Part shown: positions 56,672 through 64,000 of the stretch, piece by piece | Layout: each line of letters opens with the position of its first letter | Numbering within the stretch: position 1 is the first letter of the stretch | From: Motilimonas pumila | GTDB lineage: Bacteria > Pseudomonadota > Gammaproteobacteria > Enterobacterales > CBDFNC01 | NCBI RefSeq assembly: GCF_003596335.1 | Contig: NZ_QZCH01000016.1 | Location: forward strand, 1-64,000 | Reading direction: 5' to 3' | Length of the DNA: 64,000 nucleotides | The notes under the pieces: generated by a model | Told to the model about the DNA's origin: nothing | Database searches by the model: none | What the model saw: the letters and a program-made list of their open reading frames with translations, nothing else | Program-made: the position numbers and the translations under genes

Positions 56672-58389
56672 TATTGGGGTCTCATCAATGAACGATGGCG
56701 AAAGTGCCACATTGGGTACAATAATGCCAGTGTAAAGCAAATCAATGGCAAGGTTAATTGTAAGATAGCTGCAGCAGAGATAGCCCGGCGATCAGCACCT
56801 GCCATCAAGGCGACCATTTCGGTTGTCAGCGTATTTATTCTGCCCGCGCCTAAAAACAAAGTGGGTAAATAAAGCGTGATGCTAACGGCAAAACCAATGG
56901 CGAATGTGGCCAATAAGGGAGTAAGCAACATCGGCAGTTTTATTTGTAACAAGGTTTTCGCATGACTGGCGCCGAGCACCGTACTTTGTTGCCATAATCG
57001 CATGTCGAAACCGCGGTAATACGGCGCCAAAGTTAAAAAGCTATAAGGTAAAACAAACACTAAATGGCCCCATAGCACACTCAGCCACGTCCCTTGAATA
57101 TGCATTGATGTAGCCGCGACTTGTACGCCAAATAAAAAGGCAATATCCGGTATTAATAAGGGTAAATACAACAACAGGTGGTAACGTTTGAGCCAGCCCA
57201 ATTTTGTCCCTTTTAATTTACGTTGCGCTTCTAATTCCAACATGAAAATGTTGAGAATAACTGCAATAAAACTGGCCATCAGTCCAAGTATTAGTGTTTG
57301 TATCACAATCTCGGATGTCGCCTCCCACGAGCGCCACCAATATTGCGCGGTAAAACTGCTGGGCCATGGACTGCTAAAGCCCCAGCGCTGTGCCACAGAC
57401 CATATGCAGAGAATGACAGCACTGGCGATAAAAATGGCGATAAGGCCGACAAAACTAGGCCAAGCCAAAGGAATGAACCTGTCTGTATAGCTGCGGCGTT
57501 TACCGTTGCAGCAAAATACAAAAAATAACCGATACATTAGCTTACTAAACAGCCAAATAAGCGCGATGACACTCACTAGCAATGTCATTAATATCATGCT
57601 GCCCGCAGCGCCCATCGCATGATAATTCAGGTCGTGGTGGTTAAACCAAGATAAAATTAATACCGAAAATGTACTGGGCCGGGTAGGGCCAATAATTGTC
57701 GCAACATCCACTGCGCTAAATGACCAAGCCAGCACGGCAAAAAAGGGTAATGCAAGGCGCGGCATAATTTGCGGCAGTAATACTTTTACCCACGTTGTTG
57801 CGTGGTGATATCCCAAACTGCCACAGCTATTAAGTGTGGCTTGCACTGGAAGTTGTTTAGCGACATTAGCAATCATCAAAACAAAAAATGGTGTCTCTTT
57901 AATTATCATTGTTAAGATTAACCCTAACGCATGTGGATCTTGTGTCAGGGGATAAAAGCTGTCGCTGTTAATTGGCATTACCCAGGCGTTAATCAGTCGG
58001 GCGAGCCAACCCGCCGGGGCAATTAAAAAGCCAAACCCAACAGCGAACCCAGCATGGGGCAGTGCCAGCAAAGGGCCTAAACAGCGATCAATAAACGTCC
58101 ACTTGGGCTGCTGATAACATGCTAATACTACGAAGCAAGCGAAAAGTAGGGAGCACAAGCTGGCGCTTAACGCGCTGAATAATGTGAGCTTTATTGCGGG
58201 TAAACTAGAGGGATGTTGGAGTACTTGTTTGAAAGGCGCTAAGCCAAAAGAATCTAAGCCAATACCGGGCAAATAATTAAACGCAGGTAATACAGTGCCT
58301 ATTACCCCGACGACTAGGGGTAATAAAAAGACCGCCAAAATGGTAAAAGACAAACAAGTGGCGATGGATGGATGGCGTGAACTGAGCAA
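56671..58389 (-). CDS. ABC transporter permease, fused two-domain (YnjC/ThiP-like)
   Basis: 572 residues with about 12 membrane helices in two binding-protein-dependent permease halves (about 50-280 and 340-560), each with a cytoplasmic coupling loop (CGSLGYHHATTWVKVLLPQI and VLGASHAKTLLQIKLPML). This layout is that of ThiP, FbpB-type and YnjC permeases. The first codon is a TTG at 58389, with poor ribosome-site support and no nearby ATG. A hairpin separates it from the binding-protein gene upstream, usual for lower expression of membrane parts. Confidence 0.88.
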   Translation of the reverse strand: MLSSRHPSIATCLSFTILAVFLLPLVVGVIGTVLPAFNYLPGIGLDSFGLAPFKQVLQHPSSLPAIKLTLFSALSASLCSLLFACFVVLACYQQPKWTFIDRCLGPLLALPHAGFAVGFGFLIAPAGWLARLINAWVMPINSDSFYPLTQDPHALGLILTMIIKETPFFVLMIANVAKQLPVQATLNSCGSLGYHHATTWVKVLLPQIMPRLALPFFAVLAWSFSAVDVATIIGPTRPSTFSVLILSWFNHHDLNYHAMGAAGSMILMTLLVSVIALIWLFSKLMYRLFFVFCCNGKRRSYTDRFIPLAWPSFVGLIAIFIASAVILCIWSVAQRWGFSSPWPSSFTAQYWWRSWEATSEIVIQTLILGLMASFIAVILNIFMLELEAQRKLKGTKLGWLKRYHLLLYLPLLIPDIAFLFGVQVAATSMHIQGTWLSVLWGHLVFVLPYSFLTLAPYYRGFDMRLWQQSTVLGASHAKTLLQIKLPMLLTPLLATFAIGFAVSITLYLPTLFLGAGRINTLTTEMVALMAGADRRAISAAAILQLTLPLICFTLALLYPMWHFRHRSLMRPQ

Positions 58390-58397
58390 TGGAGCAG

Positions 58398-58425
58398 AAA
58401 AAAGCGAAACCGAGGTTTCGCTTTT
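58398..58425 (-). terminator. Attenuating hairpin between binding-protein and permease genes
   Basis: AAAAGCGAAACC and GGTTTCGCTTTT pair around a GA(G) loop; on the leftward strand a U-rich tract follows (TTTTTTC). It should lower permease and ATPase expression relative to the binding protein. Confidence 0.75.
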
Positions 58426-58434
58426 ACTGACTGT

Positions 58435-60105
58435 TTATTGCGTTGAAACGGGCTCGATATCCAGTACATGCAGTAAGCGCTCAGGTGTGTCAGGCCAAAC
58501 TACTGGGATCGCTTTAGGGTTGTCTGCACTGAACCAACCTTTGAAGCTCACGTCATCATATTGGAAGTTAAAGTTAGAGCTAAATACCGGCATGGTAATT
58601 TGACGTGAACCAATGAAATTCTCGATTTGATGCATGATGGCAACACGCTCACTTTCAACCGCGGTTTTATTAAAAGAGTCGATCAATGCGTCTAGTTCTT
58701 TGTCCACGAAATGGTGACCGCCGAAACGGGCTTTGTCCATTTGCTCAGAATGGAATGCCGTGTAGTAATAACGGTATGGGTTAGCGCCGGCGAAGTAGTT
58801 GGTAAAAGCGGCGTCAAACTCAGCAGATTTGATCTGCTCATTCAACACGCCAAAGTCTGGGGTAGTAATTGAGGCGTTAATGCCAATTTTTGTTAAACCT
58901 TCAATGCCGATTTCTACTGTTTGGATATGATCCGACCAACCTTTAGGCACAAGAATTTCAAATTTTATTGGGCTACCGTCTGGGTTTTCAACAAAACCAT
59001 CACCGTCTATATCCCGGTAACCCGATGTAGAAAGTAAGATTTGCGCGCCGTTAATATCAAAAGTGTTGAATTTGCCATAATTGGCTTTTACCGCGGGATC
59101 CGCCCAGGCTTCAAATTGGTCACCCAAGCCACTTGGGTATTCATTAACCGACCAGTATCCGGCACCCGCCTCGTCGACGATTTTTTTTCTGTCCATGGCC
59201 ATTGAGAACGCACGGCGGAAATTTATATCGTTGAATGCTTTGCGGTTGTCTACATTAGGAGTCTTAAAGTTAACCATAAAAGAAGCTGAACCTGCGGCAG
59301 GGAACCAATAACGGGTACTGGCGTTTTTAGATAATAATACTTCTTCGATATTGGGAATAAACGAGGAGGTCCAATCTAAGCGACCTTTGATAGCCGCGGC
59401 CAATAACTGACGGTTATTTTGAATAATAGGGTTCTTTAAACAATCAATGGCTAAATTGTTGTTGTCGTAATAATGCGGATTACGACATTGGGTGTATACC
59501 TGCCAAGAAAATACCTCTATTTCAGTGAATGGGCCTGTACCCACCGGCTCGAGGTTTTCAAAAGTGGTAATGTCCTCAACCGCAGAGAATATATGACGAG
59601 GCACGATGGGGGCGCGTACAATTTGCGTATCAATACCGGTATTTACTTGTTTGAGTTTTATTTCAACCTTGTATTTGCCTAAGCGATGCACGCTTTGAAT
59701 ATGGCCCGCTAAACCCTGTACATCAGCGGTTCCACCTTTTGATGCTTGAGTCAATGAGTACACCACGTCATCTGCGGTAAACTCTGTGCCATCAGACCAT
59801 TTGACGTCTTCTCTTAACTCAAAAAAGAGGGATTTCAGGTCGTCAGAAAAGTAATGTTTGGTGGCCAAACGATAGGTTGGCTCTCCGCCTTTCATTTCAT
59901 TGAATACCACCAAAGGTTCATAGATGAACTGCATGGTTGTTGGCAGTCTGTCGGTCGCCAAGAAAGGGTTAAAATTACGTTTCCATAATGGGCGGAACTC
60001 TGAAACTATGGTGAGTGATACCTGATCAGCGGCTTTCGCCGGCGATACCAGAGCTGTCATACCAAGTAGTAGTGCAGCGGAAACTTTTGTAATCTTTGCG
60101 AGCAT
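58435..60105 (-). CDS. Family-5 solute-binding protein (peptide/nickel type)
   Basis: About 556 residues from ATG 60105, with AAGGA seven bases upstream; the frame opens with TTG at 60111. Signal peptide ends at VSPAKA. SBP_bac_5 features: FIYEPLVVFNEM, LREDVKWSDGTEFTADDVVYSL, FRRAFSMAMDRKKIV, and an EILVPKG region. Such proteins bind peptides, nickel or other solutes in the periplasm and usually feed OppBC/DppBC permeases. Here the only neighbouring permease is of YnjC/ThiP type, an unusual pairing. First gene of the leftward operon. Confidence 0.88.
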   Translation of the reverse strand: MLAKITKVSAALLLGMTALVSPAKAADQVSLTIVSEFRPLWKRNFNPFLATDRLPTTMQFIYEPLVVFNEMKGGEPTYRLATKHYFSDDLKSLFFELREDVKWSDGTEFTADDVVYSLTQASKGGTADVQGLAGHIQSVHRLGKYKVEIKLKQVNTGIDTQIVRAPIVPRHIFSAVEDITTFENLEPVGTGPFTEIEVFSWQVYTQCRNPHYYDNNNLAIDCLKNPIIQNNRQLLAAAIKGRLDWTSSFIPNIEEVLLSKNASTRYWFPAAGSASFMVNFKTPNVDNRKAFNDINFRRAFSMAMDRKKIVDEAGAGYWSVNEYPSGLGDQFEAWADPAVKANYGKFNTFDINGAQILLSTSGYRDIDGDGFVENPDGSPIKFEILVPKGWSDHIQTVEIGIEGLTKIGINASITTPDFGVLNEQIKSAEFDAAFTNYFAGANPYRYYYTAFHSEQMDKARFGGHHFVDKELDALIDSFNKTAVESERVAIMHQIENFIGSRQITMPVFSSNFNFQYDDVSFKGWFSADNPKAIPVVWPDTPERLLHVLDIEPVSTQ

Positions 60106-60544
60106 TAGCAATCCTTTTGACCCAAGTTTGTAATAAAACGAACATTTACTGAAAAACGTGTTTCTACCAATATATTTTGGTTTCGTATCCTGACCATTAA
60201 AACACGTACCCGGCGATTCTATCCGGATTACACTGTTTTTACACTAGCGAAGATCAAATGTCGTAAAATTTTTATCTTATAAAATCTTTATATTAGTAAA
60301 AAAAACTACATATCTCACGGACTTAATACAATTTTAAGCATGGAGCATCACATCAATAATATCAAATTATGTGAAATAAAACGATGAGACTGAGTTAGAA
60401 TAGGCGTTAAGGCATTGGTTTATATATGTTATTGAAAACATACCTTTGTCGTTATTTATACAGTTATTGTTCGACTTGTTAATTAAACCTTTGGGTATTT
60501 AATTTATATTTTTTTTATCTTTATTTTGCCGGATGTATTAAACC
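60106..60544. other. Divergent AT-rich intergenic region
   Basis: About 440 bases between the leftward binding-protein gene and rightward cobU. It must hold both promoters. A cobalamin riboswitch was looked for before cobU; no B12-box-like motif was found. No gene was recognised. Confidence 0.55.
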
Positions 60545-61083
60545 ATGATTAAGCTAATTCTGGGCGGTGCTCGTAGTGGAAAAAGCCGGTTTGCCGAGCA
60601 GTTGGCGCAGCAAAGCGCGCAGCCAGTAACAGCAGTAGTAACCGCCCAGGCTTTTGACGACGAAATGCGCCAGCGTATTTCCCGTCATCAACAAGACAGG
60701 CCAAGCCATTGGCAGACTGTGGAAGCCCCAGTGGCATTATCTGCTGCGTTGCAGCGAGCCTCTCGGTTAGGTCAGTGCATTTTACTGGACTGCTTAACGT
60801 TATGGCTCAATAACTGTTTGTTGATACTAACGATGTTGCAAGTGGCAGCGAGCGAGCAAAAGACGCTACTTGGCAATTCCAAAAGCAGGCGTTACTGGAC
60901 TGCCTAAGCCATTTACAAGGTGATATCATCATCGTCAGTAATGAAGTGGGTCAGGGAATTGTGCCGCTGGGCGCGTTAAGCAGACAGTTTGTAGATGAAG
61001 CAGGGTGGCTGAACCAAGCCATTGCGGAGCTGGCTGATCAAGTTTTCTTTGTCACCGCCGGAATACCACAACAATTAAAATGA
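60545..61083 (+). pseudogene. cobU: Adenosylcobinamide kinase/guanylyltransferase, frameshifted
   Basis: The first frame encodes the CobU N-terminus: LILGGARSGKSRFAEQLA (P-loop), ISRHQQDRPSHW, and CILLDCLTLWLNN. After about 60820 it runs into unrelated codons and stops at 60907. From about 60820 the next frame reads DTNDVASG, then IIIVSNEVGQGIVPLGALSR, QFVDEAGWLNQAIAEL and stops at 61083, the exact CobU C-terminus. One missing base in the TGTTTGTTGAT region (60814-60825) would restore a 179-residue protein of normal length. Either a recent mutation or a sequence error. CobU activates cobinamide in corrinoid salvage. Followed 9 bases later by cobO. Confidence 0.88.
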
Positions 61084-61092
61084 GATAAAGAT

Positions 61093-61698
61093 ATGTCAAC
61101 GAAAGAAGAAAAAGCACAAAAGCACCAGCAACGACAAGCGAAATTAAAGGCCCAAGTGGACAAGAAAATTGCCCAAGCAACGAAAGAGCAAGGCGTATTA
61201 ATGGTCATTACAGGTAACGGTAAAGGCAAGTCTACTGCTGGCTTTGGCACGGTTACGCGGGCTGTTGGTCATGGACAAAAAGCCGCGGTGGTTCAATTTA
61301 TAAAGGGTACTTGGGATTGCGGTGAGCGTACTCTACTTGAGCCTCATGGCGTGGCTTTTCATATCATGGGCACGGGCTTTACCTGGGAAACCCAAGACAG
61401 AGAAAAAGACATCGCTGCAGCGGAACAAGCCTGGCTACTCGCTGAGCAATGTTTGCAAGACGACAGCCTAGATTTGGTATTGCTGGACGAGTTAACCTAT
61501 ATGGTGACATATAAATATATTGAAGTGGCGCGGGTATTGTCAGCCCTAAGTCAACGTCCAAAGCACCAACACGTCGTTATCACAGGTCGAGCTTGTCATC
61601 GCAGTATCATCGAACTGGCAGATACTGTCAGCGAAGTACAAAACGTTAAACACGCGTTTGATGCGGGAATTAAAGCGCAAAAAGGTTTTGACTATTAA
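61093..61698 (+). CDS. cobO: Corrinoid adenosyltransferase
   Basis: 201 residues, CobA/CobO/BtuR family: a charged N-terminal helix (KHQQRQAKLKAQVDKKI), P-loop ITGNGKGKSTAGFGT, VVQFIKGTWDCGERTLLE, LDLVLLDELTYMV, and VVITGRACHRSIIELADTVSEV. Transfers the adenosyl group from ATP to cobalt of corrinoids. Its stop overlaps the btuF ATG (TAATG). Confidence 0.95.
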   Translation: MSTKEEKAQKHQQRQAKLKAQVDKKIAQATKEQGVLMVITGNGKGKSTAGFGTVTRAVGHGQKAAVVQFIKGTWDCGERTLLEPHGVAFHIMGTGFTWETQDREKDIAAAEQAWLLAEQCLQDDSLDLVLLDELTYMVTYKYIEVARVLSALSQRPKHQHVVITGRACHRSIIELADTVSEVQNVKHAFDAGIKAQKGFDY

Positions 61699-62567
61699 TG
61701 TTGGCTTTTGAAAATTGGACTTCGAGGATCTGTTCCAGCATTGTCTTTTTGCTGATTGGTTTATCTGGTCATGCCAGCGCGACAGAGCAAAAAGATCAAC
61801 GCGTCGTTACCTTGTCGCCCCATGCGGTAGAAATGCTTTACGCCATCGATGCGGGGCACATGATAGTGGGAACCACCATGTTTTCTGACTATCCAGCATC
61901 GGCGAAGGAGATCCCTGTGGTGGGTGGATACAGCGCTATTAATGTCGAAGCCATCATAGCGCTAAAGCCAGATTTAATCGTGACTTGGCAATCTGGTAAT
62001 CCGGATAAGCAGATTAAACAGTTGGCGCAATTTGGCGTCAACACGTACGACAGCGATCCACAAATATTGGCTGACGTAGCGGATGATATTCTGGCTTTAG
62101 GTAAACTGGTAGGTCGAGAAGCGCAGGCTGCGCGCTTTGCTGCCACCTACCTCGATAAACTCACCGAGTTGAGGCTGCAACATCAAGACGCGACCCCCGT
62201 GAGTGTATTTTATCAGCTATGGCCCAAGCCACTGCGTAGCGTAGCGCAAGGCAGTTGGATACAGCAGACTCTGGCGATGTGCGGTGCCGATAATATTTTT
62301 GCAACAGCACCTGCGCATTATCCTTTGGTTAACCTTGAAACGATCATCACCGCAGATCCTGAGGTAATATTTGTAACGGACGAAACTGGGCAACCTGAGT
62401 ATGCTTGGTGGCAGCAGTGGCCAAATCTACGGGTGGTTAAATCTGACCAAGTGTTTGAATTAAACAGCTCATGGTTGCACCGAGCAGGTCCGAGATCCTT
62501 GTTAGGGGTTGAACAGGTGTGTCAGTACCTAGACGAGGTTCGGCAACGCCAACAGCTTAAGCTATAA
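61698..62567 (+). CDS. btuF: Cobalamin-binding periplasmic protein
   Basis: 289 residues with a signal peptide (SIVFLLIGLSGHASA) and a class-III binding-protein fold: RVVTLSPHAVEMLYAID, VVGGYSAINVEAIIALKPDLI, FYQLWPKPLRSVAQGSW, and a YPLVNLETIITADPEVIFV helix start. BtuF delivers vitamin B12 to BtuCD, whose genes are not in the window. Context with cobU and cobO supports corrinoid uptake over iron-siderophore binding. Confidence 0.88.
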   Translation: MLAFENWTSRICSSIVFLLIGLSGHASATEQKDQRVVTLSPHAVEMLYAIDAGHMIVGTTMFSDYPASAKEIPVVGGYSAINVEAIIALKPDLIVTWQSGNPDKQIKQLAQFGVNTYDSDPQILADVADDILALGKLVGREAQAARFAATYLDKLTELRLQHQDATPVSVFYQLWPKPLRSVAQGSWIQQTLAMCGADNIFATAPAHYPLVNLETIITADPEVIFVTDETGQPEYAWWQQWPNLRVVKSDQVFELNSSWLHRAGPRSLLGVEQVCQYLDEVRQRQQLKL

Positions 62568-62616
62568 CGAGACGATTTATTGTTATCTTAAGCAGGGTGA
62601 TTGTTTGGTTTAGGTT

Positions 62617-63438
62617 TTATTTTGTCCATCTGTCAGCGTATTGTTGTAACTGCTGACGCGGGGCGTTGTAAATTAGCGCATTGATAATTTTGATGACTTC
62701 GTAACCTTGCGGAGTTTTGGAGCAAGCAATGCGCGCTTTGATTGCCGGAGATGATTCTACAATATCCACCGAGGCTAAGCTTGGAAAGTCCCCCTGCATT
62801 CGCTGAGTCTCGTATTTCATTATCCAAGGGTATTCGATAATCATATCTAAACGTTCGGCCAATAAGTTTTTAATTAAATGACTACTTTGCTCCTGCCGAG
62901 TAAATACCTTCATCTTGTCATTATAACGAGCCACTATTTTGTCTCGTTCACTGCCATAAGAGCGGCCATTAGCAATAGCAAATTTAAGCTCAGGTAATGC
63001 GTTAAACACTTTATTTAAAGATACCGCGCGGTTAAGAGTTTGTCCGGTTAACTGTTGTAAATAGGCTTTTTGTTTCGCTAAGAAATACAGCTTATGAGTG
63101 GCTAGCAATTGTGTCGGGTCTGAAAAGTATAGAAATTGTTCGCGTTCAGGATTTTTTAAAACGCTGCTGCAAACCAAGGCTCCGCTTTTTGCTAACCGCA
63201 ATAGGCGAGATGTCGTCCCTTGACGCACCTTATGGTTGTAATTACGCAACCTTGGGTATAACCAGTTGGTCGTGAGGTCTGAGAAGCCACTATCACGCAT
63301 TGGTCCATGGGCGATATAGCCTGGAGGTAAGTCATACTCGAGCCAAGTAATCGTTGGCTTTTCCTGTGCGGCCCAAGTGGCACTTGGCAAGAGCAAACAA
63401 AGGCCAAGACAAACTTTTTTGATCACTGAGTTATCCAT
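62617..63438 (-). CDS. Periplasmic family-3-like solute-binding protein
   Basis: 273 residues with a signal peptide (VCLGLCLLLPSATWA). The layout TITWLEYDLPPGYIAHGPMR, ALVCSSVLKNPEREQFLYFS, and a second-lobe segment LAERLDMIIEYPWIMKYE resembles amino-acid-type (SBP_bac_3) periplasmic proteins of the uncharacterised TIGR02285 group. Ligand unknown. It converges with btuF; no transport partner is adjacent. Confidence 0.72.
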   Translation of the reverse strand: MDNSVIKKVCLGLCLLLPSATWAAQEKPTITWLEYDLPPGYIAHGPMRDSGFSDLTTNWLYPRLRNYNHKVRQGTTSRLLRLAKSGALVCSSVLKNPEREQFLYFSDPTQLLATHKLYFLAKQKAYLQQLTGQTLNRAVSLNKVFNALPELKFAIANGRSYGSERDKIVARYNDKMKVFTRQEQSSHLIKNLLAERLDMIIEYPWIMKYETQRMQGDFPSLASVDIVESSPAIKARIACSKTPQGYEVIKIINALIYNAPRQQLQQYADRWTK

Positions 63439-63948
63439 TACTTACTACTAAAGTACGAGTTAAGTCTAAATCCATCATCAAAGCAAAAATAATTTTCGTT
63501 TTTGTTCTTTATCTGTGAGGTTAGTAGCTAATCTCCACAACGTCAGGTTTTATAGAAAAATAAACGAGTTAAGGCGCGTTGATGTGTTTCATTCTTGGCA
63601 GGACTGTTGTAGAAAACATTCGAGCACTGTCGGTGAATGGATGGCTTAGATGTATTATTTATATAAGGTCGTCGATGCAATCATGCGATTTGCTCCGATT
63701 TGCATAAAACGATTGAATCGATAATTTTGCTGGCATTCATGACACGATAAAGATCAAATATTAATAATAAATATTATTGATATGGCAATTAAGTAATATA
63801 TATAACCAAAAACTGACTCAGATCAGGGTTAGCAGAGCAACCTCTTCGTTTAATAACCTCGACAAGCGCATTCAAGGATTGAAGCGAAGGCAGCAATGAC
63901 TTGAAGCGATTTTAGCCAAATGAAAATTGTTATAGCCAAGAGGATGAT
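63439..63948. other. AT-rich intergenic region
   Basis: About 510 bases between divergent genes. Nothing was recognised beyond short AT-rich repeats near 63750-63780. It should contain promoters for both flanking genes. Confidence 0.5.
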
Positions 63949-64000
63949 ATGCAGGACGTAAAGGAAAAGGAGCAGGGCCAGAGCCAGCCAAGTTCGTATC
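63949..64000 (+). CDS. Start of an unidentified gene, cut by the window end
   Basis: An ATG with AGAGGA just upstream opens a frame of 17 codons (MQDVKEKEQGQSQPSSY) that runs off the window. The polar, Gln/Glu/Lys-rich start resembles the cytoplasmic leader of a membrane protein, but too little is present to say what it is. Confidence 0.4.
   Translation, partial: MQDVKEKEQGQSQPSSY

Noticed and set aside
60106-60544. Cobalamin riboswitch before cobU
   Set aside because: No B12-box-like motif or appropriate conserved segments were found by eye.

Overview
The window looks like a piece of chromosome from a marine gammaproteobacterium of the Alteromonadales type. The evidence is gammaproteobacterial gene orders (an attenuated hisGDCBHAFI operon with bifunctional HisB and HisI; yoaA-tsaB; fadD-rnd), small lipoproteins of families common in that group (DUF3012, MliC-like), a secreted GH19 chitinase, and moderate GC. 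No rRNA, tRNA, CRISPR array, integrase or insertion sequence was recognised, and no type VI secretion structural genes are present apart from vgrG. No database search was possible; family calls rest on motifs read by eye.

Positions 1-16,141 are an accessory type VI secretion (T6SS) effector island read entirely leftwards. It has two related vgrG spike genes, each followed by its own cargo. VgrG-2 leads a secreted glycan-binding-like protein, a 1,214-residue cell-wall hydrolase ending in a GH19 domain, and a periplasmic candidate immunity protein. VgrG-1 leads a DUF4123 adaptor, a protein of unknown function with a hydrophobic C-terminus, an Rhs toxin with a possible ADP-ribosyltransferase tip, and a candidate immunity protein coupled by an ATGA overlap. 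A degraded fragment of a second rhs copy lies beyond the immunity gene.

Positions 16.5-29.9 kb hold a MarR regulator, a PAP2 phosphatase joined to a probable outer-membrane barrel, a beta-helix lipoprotein, an HlyD/DUF2955/AraC efflux cassette, a chitinase with a tandem-repeat linker, a DUF465 protein, and a three-gene cassette of a TAXI solute-binding protein, a 57-residue membrane peptide and a coiled-coil membrane protein, without a TRAP permease. Positions 29.9-37.3 kb are the histidine operon with a six-histidine leader peptide and attenuator, plus an extra intrinsic terminator between hisC and hisB.

Positions 37.4-55.1 kb are mostly core genes: yoaA, tsaB, an alpha/beta hydrolase, fadD, rnd, a Bcr/CflA pump, small lipoproteins, leuCD, a Leptospira-type citramalate synthase (suggesting pyruvate-derived isoleucine synthesis through LeuCD), and a fused LplT-Aas phospholipid-repair protein. 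Positions 55.4-60.1 kb read leftwards and resemble the E. coli ynj operon (permease, ATPase, CDP-alcohol phosphotransferase), but with a family-5 (peptide-type) binding protein. Positions 60.5-62.6 kb are a cobalamin cluster (cobU with a frameshift, cobO, btuF). The window ends with a family-3-like periplasmic protein and the first codons of an unidentified gene.
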